A DNA stretch of 64,000 bases, from positions 124,001 through 188,000 of the forward strand of contig NZ_BNEB01000005.1 in assembly GCF_016860545.1 (NCBI RefSeq), given 5' to 3'. Shown here in pieces: positions 7,566-15,011 of this stretch. The notes beneath the pieces were generated by a model. It was given only the letters and a program-made list of their open reading frames with translations. It was not told the origin of the DNA and did no database searches. This stretch comes from Streptomyces asoensis. GTDB taxonomy: Bacteria > Actinomycetota > Actinomycetes > Streptomycetales > Streptomycetaceae. How positions within the stretch are numbered: position 1 is the first letter of the stretch; the number at the start of each line of letters is the position of its first letter. The translations under genes were made by a program, and so were the position numbers.

Positions 7566-9950
7566 TCAGGCGTCCCAGGTCCAGTCGGCGACCTCGGGCA
7601 GGTCGGTGCCGTGTTCGCGGATCCAGGCCTGGTGGCGGGTGCGCACGTCGGCCATCAGCCGGCGTACCGGGGCCGCGCGGACCGCCAGGCCGGGGACGCG
7701 GTCGATGACGTCCATGACGAGGCGGTAGCGGTCGAGGTCGTTGCGGACGACCATGTCGAACGGCGTGGTCGTGGTGCCGGACTCCTTGTAGCCGCGCACG
7801 TGCAGGTTCCTGTGGCCGGTCCGGCGGTAGGCGAGCCGGTGGATCAGCCACGGGTAGCCGTGGTACGCGAACACGACCGGCCGGTCGGTGGTGAAGAGTC
7901 CGTCGTACTCGAAGTCACCCATCCCGTGCGGGTGTTCCTCGCGGGGCAGCAACCTGGTCATGTCGACCACGTTGACCACGCGGACGGCGACGTCGGGCAG
8001 GTGACGGCGCAGCAACTGGGCCGCGGCCAGCACCTCCTGGGTGGGCACGTCCCCCGCGCAGGCCAGCACCACGTCCGGTTCACCGCTGCCGTTCTCCGTC
8101 CCCGCCCATTCCCAGATGCCGGCGCCGCGGGCGCAGTGGGCGCGGGCCTCGTCCAGGGACAGCCAGTCGAAGCAGGGCTGCTTCCCGGCCACGATCACGT
8201 TGACCTGGTCGCGGCTGCGCAGGACGTGGTCCGCGACCGACAGCAGCGTGTTGGCGTCCGGCGGCAGATACACCCGTACGACGTCCGGGCTCTTGTTGAG
8301 GACGTGGTCGACGAAGCCGGGGTCCTGGTGGGAGAAGCCGTTGTGGTCCTGGCGCCAGACGTGCGAGGTCAGCAGGTAGTTGAGGGAGGCGATGGGGGCG
8401 CGCCAGGGCAGCTCGCGCGAGGTCTTCAGCCATTTGATGTGCTGGTTGACCATGGAGTCGACGATGTGGACGAACGCCTCGTAGCAGGAGAACAGGCCGT
8501 GACGGCCTGTCAGGAGATAGCCCTCCAGCCAGCCCTGGCAGGTGTGTTCGGACAGGATCTCCATGACCCGGCCGTGGTGCTCGAGGTGCTCGTCGACGGG
8601 CAGGTGTGCGGCCTGCCACGCCTTTCCGCTGACGTCGAAGACGGCCTGGAGCCGGTTGGAGGCGGTCTCGTCCGGGCCGACCAGGCGGAAGTCCCGGCGT
8701 CGTCCGGTGTCCTTCATCACCCTGGCCAGGAGGTCGCCGAGCACGCGGGTGGGTTCGTGCAGGGTGGTGCCCGGCTTGTCGACGGGTACGGCGAACGCGT
8801 CGAGGGCGGGCAGGGGCAGGTCCCGTACCAGGAGGCCGCCGTTGGCGTGCGGGGTGGCGCCGAGCCGTTTGGCGCCCTCGGGGACGCAGGCCAGGACGTC
8901 GGCTACGGGTCGCCCGTCGGCGTCGAAGAGTTCCTCGGGCCGGTACGAGCGCAGCCAGCTCTCCAGCTGCCGCAGGTGCTCCGGGTTCTCCCTGACGCCG
9001 GCCAGCGGCACCTGGTGGGCCCGCCAGGTGCCCTCGACCGGCTTGCCGTCCACCTCGGCGGGACCCGTCCAGCCCTTGGGGGTGCGCAGCACGATCACGG
9101 GCCAGTGCACGCGCTCGGTGACACCGTCCTCGCGGGCGGTCCGCTGCATCACGGTGATGCGGTCGAGGGCGTCGTCCATGGCCACCGCCATGGCCCGGTG
9201 CACCTGGAGCGGATCGTCGCCGCTCACATGGATCGGCTCGTGGCCGTAGCCGCGCAGGAGGTCGTCGAGCTCGGACTCGGGGAGGCGGGAGAGCACCGTC
9301 GGGTTGGCGATCTTGTAGCCGTTCAGGTGGAGGATCGGCAGGACGGCGCCGTCGTGGACGGGGTCGAGGAACTTGTCGGAGTGCCAGGCGGCGGCCAGGG
9401 GCCCGGTCTCGGCCTCGCCGTCGCCGATCACGCAGGCGACGAGGAGGTCCGGGTTGTCGAAGGCGGCACCGTAGGCGTGGGCGAGCGAGTAGCCGAGTTC
9501 GCCGCCCTCGTGGATCGAGCCGGGCGTCTCCGGGGCGACGTGACTGGGCACCCCGCCCGGGAAGGAGAACTGCCGGAAGAGCCGGGCCATGCCCTCCGCG
9601 TCCCTCGGCACGTTCGGGTAGGTGTCGCTGTAGCTGCCCTCCAGCCAGGCGTTGGCCAGGATCGACGGCCCTCCGTGCCCGGGGCCCCAGACGCACAGCG
9701 CGTCGGTGCCGCGGGCCCGGATCACCCGGTTGAGGTGCGTGTAGACGAGGTTGAGGCCGGGTGAGGTGCCCCAGTGGCCCAGCAGGCGCGGCTTGATGTG
9801 CTCGGGCCTGAGGGGCTCGGTGAGCAGCGGGTTGCCCTTCAGGTAGATCTGTCCGCCGGCCAGGTAGTTGGCGGCCCGCCAGTGCGCGTCCAGGGTGCGC
9901 AGTTCGTCGTCCGTCGGTGCGGTGGCGTCCTGGTGTCCGGCCTGGGACAT
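7566..9950 (-). CDS. xfp: Phosphoketolase
   Basis: 794 residues, full family length. Recognisable segments include the thiamine-diphosphate region GDGEAETGPLA, HWGTSPGLNLVYTH near the N-terminus, and SHQDPGFVDHVLNKSPDVVRVYLPPDANTLL in the pyrimidine domain (only the pattern is given here). It cleaves xylulose-5-phosphate and/or fructose-6-phosphate with phosphate to acetyl phosphate plus an aldose phosphate, giving ATP through acetate kinase without redox cost. The ATG at 9950 is preferred to one at 9980 because AGGAG lies 9 bases before it. It sits 103 bases downstream of the DoxX-like gene and may be co-transcribed from box 7. Confidence 0.95.
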   Translation of the reverse strand: MSQAGHQDATAPTDDELRTLDAHWRAANYLAGGQIYLKGNPLLTEPLRPEHIKPRLLGHWGTSPGLNLVYTHLNRVIRARGTDALCVWGPGHGGPSILANAWLEGSYSDTYPNVPRDAEGMARLFRQFSFPGGVPSHVAPETPGSIHEGGELGYSLAHAYGAAFDNPDLLVACVIGDGEAETGPLAAAWHSDKFLDPVHDGAVLPILHLNGYKIANPTVLSRLPESELDDLLRGYGHEPIHVSGDDPLQVHRAMAVAMDDALDRITVMQRTAREDGVTERVHWPVIVLRTPKGWTGPAEVDGKPVEGTWRAHQVPLAGVRENPEHLRQLESWLRSYRPEELFDADGRPVADVLACVPEGAKRLGATPHANGGLLVRDLPLPALDAFAVPVDKPGTTLHEPTRVLGDLLARVMKDTGRRRDFRLVGPDETASNRLQAVFDVSGKAWQAAHLPVDEHLEHHGRVMEILSEHTCQGWLEGYLLTGRHGLFSCYEAFVHIVDSMVNQHIKWLKTSRELPWRAPIASLNYLLTSHVWRQDHNGFSHQDPGFVDHVLNKSPDVVRVYLPPDANTLLSVADHVLRSRDQVNVIVAGKQPCFDWLSLDEARAHCARGAGIWEWAGTENGSGEPDVVLACAGDVPTQEVLAAAQLLRRHLPDVAVRVVNVVDMTRLLPREEHPHGMGDFEYDGLFTTDRPVVFAYHGYPWLIHRLAYRRTGHRNLHVRGYKESGTTTTPFDMVVRNDLDRYRLVMDVIDRVPGLAVRAAPVRRLMADVRTRHQAWIREHGTDLPEVADWTWDA

Positions 9951-10053
9951 GGTGTCGCTCCTGGGGGTCGTCGGCGTCATGGGCGTCGGGCTGTGCGGGC
10001 GGCGGGAACGCGGCGCGGCGGGCCGGATGACGGGCCCACCGCGTCGGCGGGGG

Positions 10054-10683
10054 TCAACGCAGCCAGCTGTGGTCGCGGACGAAGGGCAGCCGGGCCCAGA
10101 GCCGTCCGGCGCCCAGCGTGTCGCCCGCGGCGGCAGCGGCCAGGACGACCAGGGCGACAGCGTAGATCAGGTGGTAGTCGACGAACGGGTTGGGCGACAT
10201 GCTCGCCGAGCCGTCCGCGAGGTGCCTGGCCGGCGGCCATTCGGCGACCCACATCAGCGCCATCATCGCGGTCCCGGCGACGGCAGCGATCCGCAGGGCG
10301 ACCCCGGCCACGAGGGCGACGCCGATGCCGAGCAGGCCGAGCATGAACAGCCAGTCCGCCCAGGGGTCGCCGGCCCACGCGTGGAAGGTGGACTCCATCG
10401 GCCCGACGGCGACGGAACCGAGGAACCCCTTCGTCGGGGAGCCGCCGTCGAGCCAGCCCTTGCCGGACGGGGTGGCGTAGCCGAGGCCGAAGGTCTTGTC
10501 GAGGAACGCCCACAGGAAGACGAAGCCGGTGAGCAGCCGCAGGGACGCGATGGCGTAGGCCTGCGCGGTGCGGGTGCCGGTGGCGGCCGACACACCCGGC
10601 GCGGCGGCGGGGGCGGTCCGGTTCCTGCGGAACGAGGGGACGTGGAGGCCGGAGCCGCGGTGCGGGTGCTCGTGAACGGACAT
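10054..10683 (-). CDS. DoxX/DoxD-like integral membrane protein
   Basis: 209 residues. After a polar N-terminus (1-40) there are four hydrophobic stretches: about 43-63 (LRLLTGFVFLWAFLDKTFGLGY), 110-130, 133-153 and 170-187. The sequence LRLLTGFVFLWAFLDK is the signature start of DoxX-family proteins, which include the membrane subunit of thiosulfate:quinone oxidoreductase. A role near the respiratory quinone pool is inferred, not shown. The start has an AAGGGA ribosome site. It lies upstream of phosphoketolase on the same strand and has its own box 100 bases before the start. Confidence 0.82.
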   Translation of the reverse strand: MSVHEHPHRGSGLHVPSFRRNRTAPAAAPGVSAATGTRTAQAYAIASLRLLTGFVFLWAFLDKTFGLGYATPSGKGWLDGGSPTKGFLGSVAVGPMESTFHAWAGDPWADWLFMLGLLGIGVALVAGVALRIAAVAGTAMMALMWVAEWPPARHLADGSASMSPNPFVDYHLIYAVALVVLAAAAAGDTLGAGRLWARLPFVRDHSWLR

Positions 10684-10782
10684 GGTCGTGGTTCCCTTCG
10701 ACAGCGGTCGGGTCGGTGCCTGACGGGACTCACTCTGGTCCCGCGCGCGGGCCGGCGCCGGATGCCGAAGGTCTGTGCCGAT

Positions 10783-10798
10783 GGGGCCGAACGGCCCC
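10783..10798. promoter_or_regulatory. Palindromic box 7 upstream of the DoxX-like and phosphoketolase genes
   Basis: Reads GGGGCCGAACGGCCCC, a copy with perfect arms, 100 bases upstream of the DoxX-like start. It lies in the 301-base stretch 10684-10984, which otherwise holds nothing I recognise. It is the last copy of the motif in the window. Confidence 0.6.
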
Positions 10799-10984
10799 GC
10801 ATGGCACAGCCGTTGAGCTCATCGCGCGCGGCGGGAAGGAAGGGACGAAGGCCTCGTGCTCGGTCCACCGGGCCCACGGCGATGCCGTCGGGCGTACGTC
10901 ACCGCGCGCAGGCGGCCTGCGGCGACGGAGAGACCCCGGCCACGCCGCAGGCCGTACGGCGGCGCACGGTGCGGCGGGGCCTCA

Positions 10985-11181
10985 TGGCCCGTTCGTTCCC
11001 GGCCGCGGCGCGGCGGGCGGGTGCCGAGGCGGCCGTCGCGGCTGCGGTAGACGATGTAAGGGCGTGTCAGGTAGCCCAGCGGCGCGGTGAGCATGTGGAC
11101 GAGCCGGGTGAACGGCCAGGCCGCGAAGAGCGGCAGGGCGCTGATCACGTGGAGCCGGAACAGCACGGGGGCGCCGGTCAT
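10985..11181 (-). pseudogene. narI: Remnant of nitrate reductase gamma subunit (NarI), C-terminal end only
   Basis: The reverse strand from 11181 reads APVLFRLHVISALPLFAAWP and then FTRLVHMLTAPLGYLTRPYI followed by VYRSRDGRLG. This is the last heme-ligating helix and C-terminal tail of NarI. NarI is normally about 225-240 residues with five membrane helices; here only some 50-65 residues are recognisable, and the sequence upstream (to 11286) has no NarI character. No narG, narH or narJ is present nearby. Respiratory nitrate reductase genes are often part of DevR-type regulons, so this is probably the scar of a deleted nar operon. The ATG at 11181 could in theory start a small peptide. Confidence 0.75.
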
Positions 11182-11373
11182 GCACGGTGGTACCGGCCCG
11201 CCGTGAGCGCACGGCGCGCGGCGGGCCCCTTGCCCGCTCGGCGCATCCGGTGACCACCGTCCGTGTCCGCGCACGCCCGGCGGCATGGGCCATGGCTCCC
11301 GGCCGCCGGGCGGACGGCCCCGCGGGTACGCCGGTGGAACGCGCCGCCCGGCCTCAGCGGCCGGGGGGAGCGC

Positions 11374-11763
11374 TCATCGCACCCTGCGGGGCGGGGTGAA
11401 GGTGTAGAGGTCGAGGATGTCGGGGCAGGGGGCGACGCCGGGGCCGCCCGCCTGTATCCAGGCGGCGATGTCGTCGGTGGCCTCGGGGTCGTTGACGAGG
11501 CCCAGCCAGACCGGGCGGGCTCCGGCGGCCCGTGCCGCGGCGGAGGGCTGGACGACGATCACGTTGGCGTGTTCGCACACGTCGAGGCAGTCGGAGACCC
11601 GCACCGGGACCGCCTCGGCCAGGCGGGCGAGCTGCCGGTCGTGGTCCACGCCGGCGACCTTCGCCGTTCCGCAGCAGCAGTCCCGGCAGACGACGACGCG
11701 GCACGGTGCCGCCCCGGCGGGACCGCGCTTCGCGGTGGCCGCTTCAGTGTCCTGTCGGGGCAT
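11374..11763 (-). CDS. Thioredoxin-like [2Fe-2S] ferredoxin domain protein
   Basis: 129 residues with the cysteine pattern of thioredoxin-fold [2Fe-2S] ferredoxins: VCRDCCCG near residue 26 and DCLDVCEHANVIVVQP near residue 58. It overlaps the 3' end of the ATPase gene by 20 bases and so is translated as the last gene of the importer operon. Such ferredoxins accompany cobalamin and metallophore transport genes in actinobacteria. A role in reducing the imported cofactor or its metal is an inference. Confidence 0.82.
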   Translation of the reverse strand: MPRQDTEAATAKRGPAGAAPCRVVVCRDCCCGTAKVAGVDHDRQLARLAEAVPVRVSDCLDVCEHANVIVVQPSAAARAAGARPVWLGLVNDPEATDDIAAWIQAGGPGVAPCPDILDLYTFTPPRRVR

Positions 11764-12565
11764 CGCTTGTCACGCTCCTGTTCGGGGGAGATCCGTCCGG
11801 CGCCGCCGGGCGCAGGAAGCGGATCACGGGGTGGCCGACGTCATGGGTGACCTCGGCGCGGACGCCGTAGACCTGCTCGATGAACCCGGGTGTCAGCACC
11901 TCGGCCGGGGTGCCTTCGGCGACGGCCCGGCCCTCGCTGAGGACGAGCAGGCGGTCGCAGTACATGGCGGCGAGGTTGAGGTCGTGCAGGGCGATTACGG
12001 TGGTGACGGGCAGGCTCGCCACGAGCTCCAGCAGGTCGAGCTGGTGCTGGATGTCGAGGTGGTTGGTGGGCTCGTCGAGGAGCAGTTCCAGGGGTTCCTG
12101 GGCGAGGGCGCGGGCGATCTGGGCGCGCTGGCGTTCTCCGCCGGAGAGGGTGTGCCAGGACTGGCCCGCCCGTCCGGTCAGACCGGTGCGGGCGAGTGCC
12201 TCGGTGACGGCGGCCGTGTCGGCCGCCGTCGGGGGGCTCCAGGCGCGCCGGTGCGGGATGCGGCCGAGGGCGACGACGTCCCGGACGGTCAGCTCGGTCT
12301 GCGTGTCGGCGTGCTGTTCGACGGTGGCGACACGGCGCGCCGTGGCCCGGCGGCCGACCTCCACGAGCGGCCGCCCGTCCAGGGTCACGACTCCGGCGGC
12401 GGGCGCGAGGACCCCGGCCAGCAGCCTCAGCAGAGTGGACTTGCCGGAGCCGTTGGGGCCGAGCAGACCGATCGTCTCGCCGGGGCGCAGGGCGAGGGTG
12501 ACGCCGTCGACGACGGTCCGGCCGCCGACACGCCGTACGACGCGGTCCGCGTGCAGGCTGCTCAT
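11744..12565 (-). CDS. ABC transporter ATPase (cobalamin-type importer)
   Basis: 273 residues with Walker A GPNGSGKST, signature LSGGERQRAQIARAL, Walker B LLLDEPTNHLD and switch His in VIALHDLNLAA. This is the FecE/BtuD class of importers for cobalamin, heme and siderophores. The start ATG (12565) overlaps the permease stop in an ATGA arrangement, so the two are translationally coupled. The B12 riboswitch ahead of the operon makes cobalamin or a precursor the best guess for substrate. Confidence 0.93.
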   Translation of the reverse strand: MSSLHADRVVRRVGGRTVVDGVTLALRPGETIGLLGPNGSGKSTLLRLLAGVLAPAAGVVTLDGRPLVEVGRRATARRVATVEQHADTQTELTVRDVVALGRIPHRRAWSPPTAADTAAVTEALARTGLTGRAGQSWHTLSGGERQRAQIARALAQEPLELLLDEPTNHLDIQHQLDLLELVASLPVTTVIALHDLNLAAMYCDRLLVLSEGRAVAEGTPAEVLTPGFIEQVYGVRAEVTHDVGHPVIRFLRPAAPDGSPPNRSVTSDAPTGH

Positions 12566-13575
12566 GACCTGCCCCGTCCGCGATGGAGCACGGCCACGAA
12601 CGCCGGTACGCCGATGAGGGACGTCACCACGCCGACCGGTACCTCCTGGGGGTCGAGGACGGTGCGGGCGAGGGTGTCGACCCACACCAGGAACACGGCG
12701 CCGGTCAGCGCGCTCACCGGCAGCAGCCGGGCGTGGCCGGAGCCGGTGAGGGCGCGGGTGGCGTGCGGGAGGACCAGGCCGACGAAGCCGATCGCACCGG
12801 CACAGCTGACCAGGGCGGCCGTGAGCAGCGCGGTCGCGCACAGCAGGACCAGGCGGGTGCGGGCGACGCGGACCCCGAGCCCGGCCGCGGCCTCGTCGCC
12901 GAAGGCGAACGCGTCGAGCGTGCGGGCGTGGCCGAGACAGACGACGAGGACGACGGCGAGGACGACGGCGCACAGCAGCACCTGCCCCCAGTCGGCCCCG
13001 GTGAGCGAGCCGAGCAGCCAGAACAGCACGCCCCTGGTGGTCTCGGCGTCCGCCGAGGTGAGGACGATGAAGGAGGTCAGTGCCGAGAACAGCTGCATGG
13101 CCGCGACCCCGGACAGGACGACCCGGTCCGTGCTGCCGCCGAGGCTGTGGCTGAGCAGCAGCACCAGGGCGAAGGAGAGCAGCGCGCCGAGGAAGGCCCC
13201 CGCCGACAGGGACACCGCTCCCCCGCCCACGCCCAGCACGACCACGGCGACCGCTCCCGTGGACGCGCCGGAGGAGACCCCGAGCACGAAGGGATCGGCC
13301 AGCGGGTTGCGCAGCAGCGACTGCATGACGGCCCCGCAGACGGCGAGTCCGGCGCCGCAGACGGCGGCGAGGAGGGTGCGTGGCATGCGCAGGTTCCACA
13401 CGATGCCGTCCCGCAGGGGCGCCAACGTGCCTTCCCCGAGGCCGAGATGGGCGCCGACGGACGCCCAGACGTCCGCCGTGGAGATGGCGGCGGGCCCGAT
13501 CGTCACGGCCAGGGCGATGGAGGCGAGCAGCGCGGCCAGTCCCCCGCCCGTCAACAGCAGGGTGCGGACGCTCAC
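12562..13575 (-). CDS. FecCD/BtuC-family ABC transporter permease
   Basis: 337 residues, strongly hydrophobic throughout with the expected 8-10 helices. Family landmarks are LRMPRTLLAAVCGAGLAVCG, QSLLRNPLADPFVLGVSSGA and the cytoplasmic GFVGLVLPHATR loop that docks the ATPase. The GTG start at 13575 overlaps the stop of the binding-protein gene (GTGA), so the genes are translationally coupled. Upstream codons in this frame belong to the neighbouring gene region and are not membrane-like. Confidence 0.93.
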   Translation of the reverse strand: MSVRTLLLTGGGLAALLASIALAVTIGPAAISTADVWASVGAHLGLGEGTLAPLRDGIVWNLRMPRTLLAAVCGAGLAVCGAVMQSLLRNPLADPFVLGVSSGASTGAVAVVVLGVGGGAVSLSAGAFLGALLSFALVLLLSHSLGGSTDRVVLSGVAAMQLFSALTSFIVLTSADAETTRGVLFWLLGSLTGADWGQVLLCAVVLAVVLVVCLGHARTLDAFAFGDEAAAGLGVRVARTRLVLLCATALLTAALVSCAGAIGFVGLVLPHATRALTGSGHARLLPVSALTGAVFLVWVDTLARTVLDPQEVPVGVVTSLIGVPAFVAVLHRGRGRS

Positions 13576-14654
13576 TTGACGAGTCCGGACGCGCGCAGAC
13601 CGGCCGCGACCTTCTCGATCCCCTCGATCGTACGGATGGACGGGTTCATCGCCTGGCCGCTCAGCAGGACGTAGCGCTTCTTCTTCACCGCGGTCAGGTT
13701 GCGCGTGGCGGGGTTGGTCTCCAGGAAGCGGATCTTGGCCGCGGCGGTCTCCGCGGTCTGCTGCCTGCGGGTCAGGTCGCCGATCACGAGGACGTCGGGG
13801 TCGCGGTCGGCGACGGTCTCCCAGTTGATCTGGGGCCATTCGTCATGGGTGTCGGCGAAGGCGTTCCGTCCGCCGACCGCTCGGGTGATGGCGCCCGGCG
13901 CACCGCAGCAGCCGGCGAGGTAGGGGGCCTGGGAGTTGGCGAACCAGTACATGACGGAGACCCCGGAGGCGTCCAGCCCGTCGGTCGCCCTGTGCACGCG
14001 CTCCTTCAGCGCGGCTACGAGCTTCTCGCCCCGCTCCCGCACGCCGAACACCCGGGCCAGGTCGCGTATCTCGCCGTAGACGGCGTCGAGGGTGAGCAGC
14101 TTGCTGCGCGATCCGTCGCCGCCGCTGTCGTTGTCCTTGCCCTCGGAGCAGTCGGAGGGCGAGACATAGGTGGGGACACCCAGCTTCTCGAACTGCTCGC
14201 GGGTGGCGACCCCGCCCTTGCCGAGCGTGGAGACGAACGAGGCGGTGACGAAGTCGGGTTCGGCGTCCAGGACCTTCTCGAAGGAGGGGTTGTCGTCCGC
14301 GAGACGAGGGACGGAGGCGTTGGCCTTCTCCAGGCCCTTCATCACCGGGTCGGTCCAGGTCGCCGTACCCGCCACGCGGTCGGCGAGGCCGAGGGAGAGC
14401 AGGATCTCCGTGGATCCCTGGTTGAGGGAGACGGCCCGCTCCGGGGCCGACTTCAAGGTGATCCGGTGGCCGCAGTTGTCGAGGGTGACCGGGTATCCGG
14501 CGGCGGCGCCCTCCGCCGCCTTCGCGTCGTCGCCCGCGGAGGAGCCGCAGGCGGTGAGCAGCAGAGCGGAGGCGAGGAGGAGCGCTTCAGTGCGCAGGGC
14601 CGCCTTACGCGGGACGGGGGTGCGGGCAGGGGCGGGGGTGCGGAGCACGGGCAT
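13572..14654 (-). CDS. Substrate-binding lipoprotein of a cobalamin-type ABC importer
   Basis: 360 residues. The N-terminal hydrophobic stretch ends in a lipobox LLTAC with Cys36 as the lipidated residue. The rest is a class III periplasmic-binding fold of the BtuF/FecB type (ERAVSLNQGSTEILLSLGLADRVAGTA, then PEPDFV-like and DPDVLVIGD segments). It should capture the ligand outside the membrane and deliver it to the permease. It is the first gene of the operon and follows the B12 riboswitch directly, which supports cobalamin as ligand. The protein contains a cysteine pair CCGAPG around residue 250 that could form a disulfide. Confidence 0.9.
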   Translation of the reverse strand: MPVLRTPAPARTPVPRKAALRTEALLLASALLLTACGSSAGDDAKAAEGAAAGYPVTLDNCGHRITLKSAPERAVSLNQGSTEILLSLGLADRVAGTATWTDPVMKGLEKANASVPRLADDNPSFEKVLDAEPDFVTASFVSTLGKGGVATREQFEKLGVPTYVSPSDCSEGKDNDSGGDGSRSKLLTLDAVYGEIRDLARVFGVRERGEKLVAALKERVHRATDGLDASGVSVMYWFANSQAPYLAGCCGAPGAITRAVGGRNAFADTHDEWPQINWETVADRDPDVLVIGDLTRRQQTAETAAAKIRFLETNPATRNLTAVKKKRYVLLSGQAMNPSIRTIEGIEKVAAGLRASGLVK

Positions 14655-14702
14655 GCCTTCGGGGTCGGGGCTCGTACGCGGAGCCTGGCCTACGGACGTC
14701 CC

Positions 14703-14718
14703 CCGCGCCGGGGCGCGG
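14703..14718 (-). terminator. Hairpin between riboswitch and first gene (possible expression platform)
   Basis: CCGCGCC (14703-14709) and GGCGCGG (14712-14718) form a 7-bp, very stable stem immediately after the last conserved riboswitch element and about 50 bases before the start at 14654. It could act as the terminator or as part of the switching structure. The direction of control is assumed to be the usual repression by B12. Confidence 0.45.
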
Positions 14719-14882
14719 AGGTGCCAGCAGGTCTTCGGACTCGGGTTCGTCCGGACGGGACGCCTTCCCGGTCTCCCAGTGGCGTCGTGCCCCGCCCGTC
14801 CCCCTCACCGCTGCGCGTCAGTTCCGGATTCGCACCGGATTCCCTGGCCTCGGATGTGGCTCGACTGGCCCGGTCAGGCTAT
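14719..14882 (-). ncRNA. Cobalamin (B12) riboswitch
   Basis: On the reverse strand the conserved B12-box elements occur in the right order: GGGAATCCGGTGCGAATCC, then AACTGACGCGCAGCGGTGA, then GCCACTGGGAGACCGGGAAG, and finally GAGTCCGAAGACCTGCTGGC. These match the known consensus (the GGTG..AATCC core, the ..ACTG box, GGGAAGGC, and AGTC..AGACCTGCC). It lies 65 bases upstream of the binding-lipoprotein gene and explains most of the 357-base gap 14655-15011. B12 riboswitches bind adenosyl- or other cobalamins and turn down uptake and synthesis genes. Confidence 0.92.
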
Positions 14883-15011
14883 CAAGTCCGCCGTACGGGC
14901 GACGCGTGACCGGCCGTCACCGGACGCCGGCGCGACCGGCCCGCGCGTCGTCGGTGTGTCCGCGCCGTGTCACCGGGTCAGGTCACGGCCTCGTGCGGCA
15001 TCCGCCGCCGG

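Noticed and set aside
7611..9764. A 717-codon forward frame
   Set aside because: It is the mirror frame of phosphoketolase, which is certain on the reverse strand. Long antisense frames are expected at this GC content.
10021..10039. GGGCC...GGGCCC pair upstream of phosphoketolase as an eighth regulatory box
   Set aside because: The spacing between half-sites is 7-8 bases, not 4, so it does not fit the motif.
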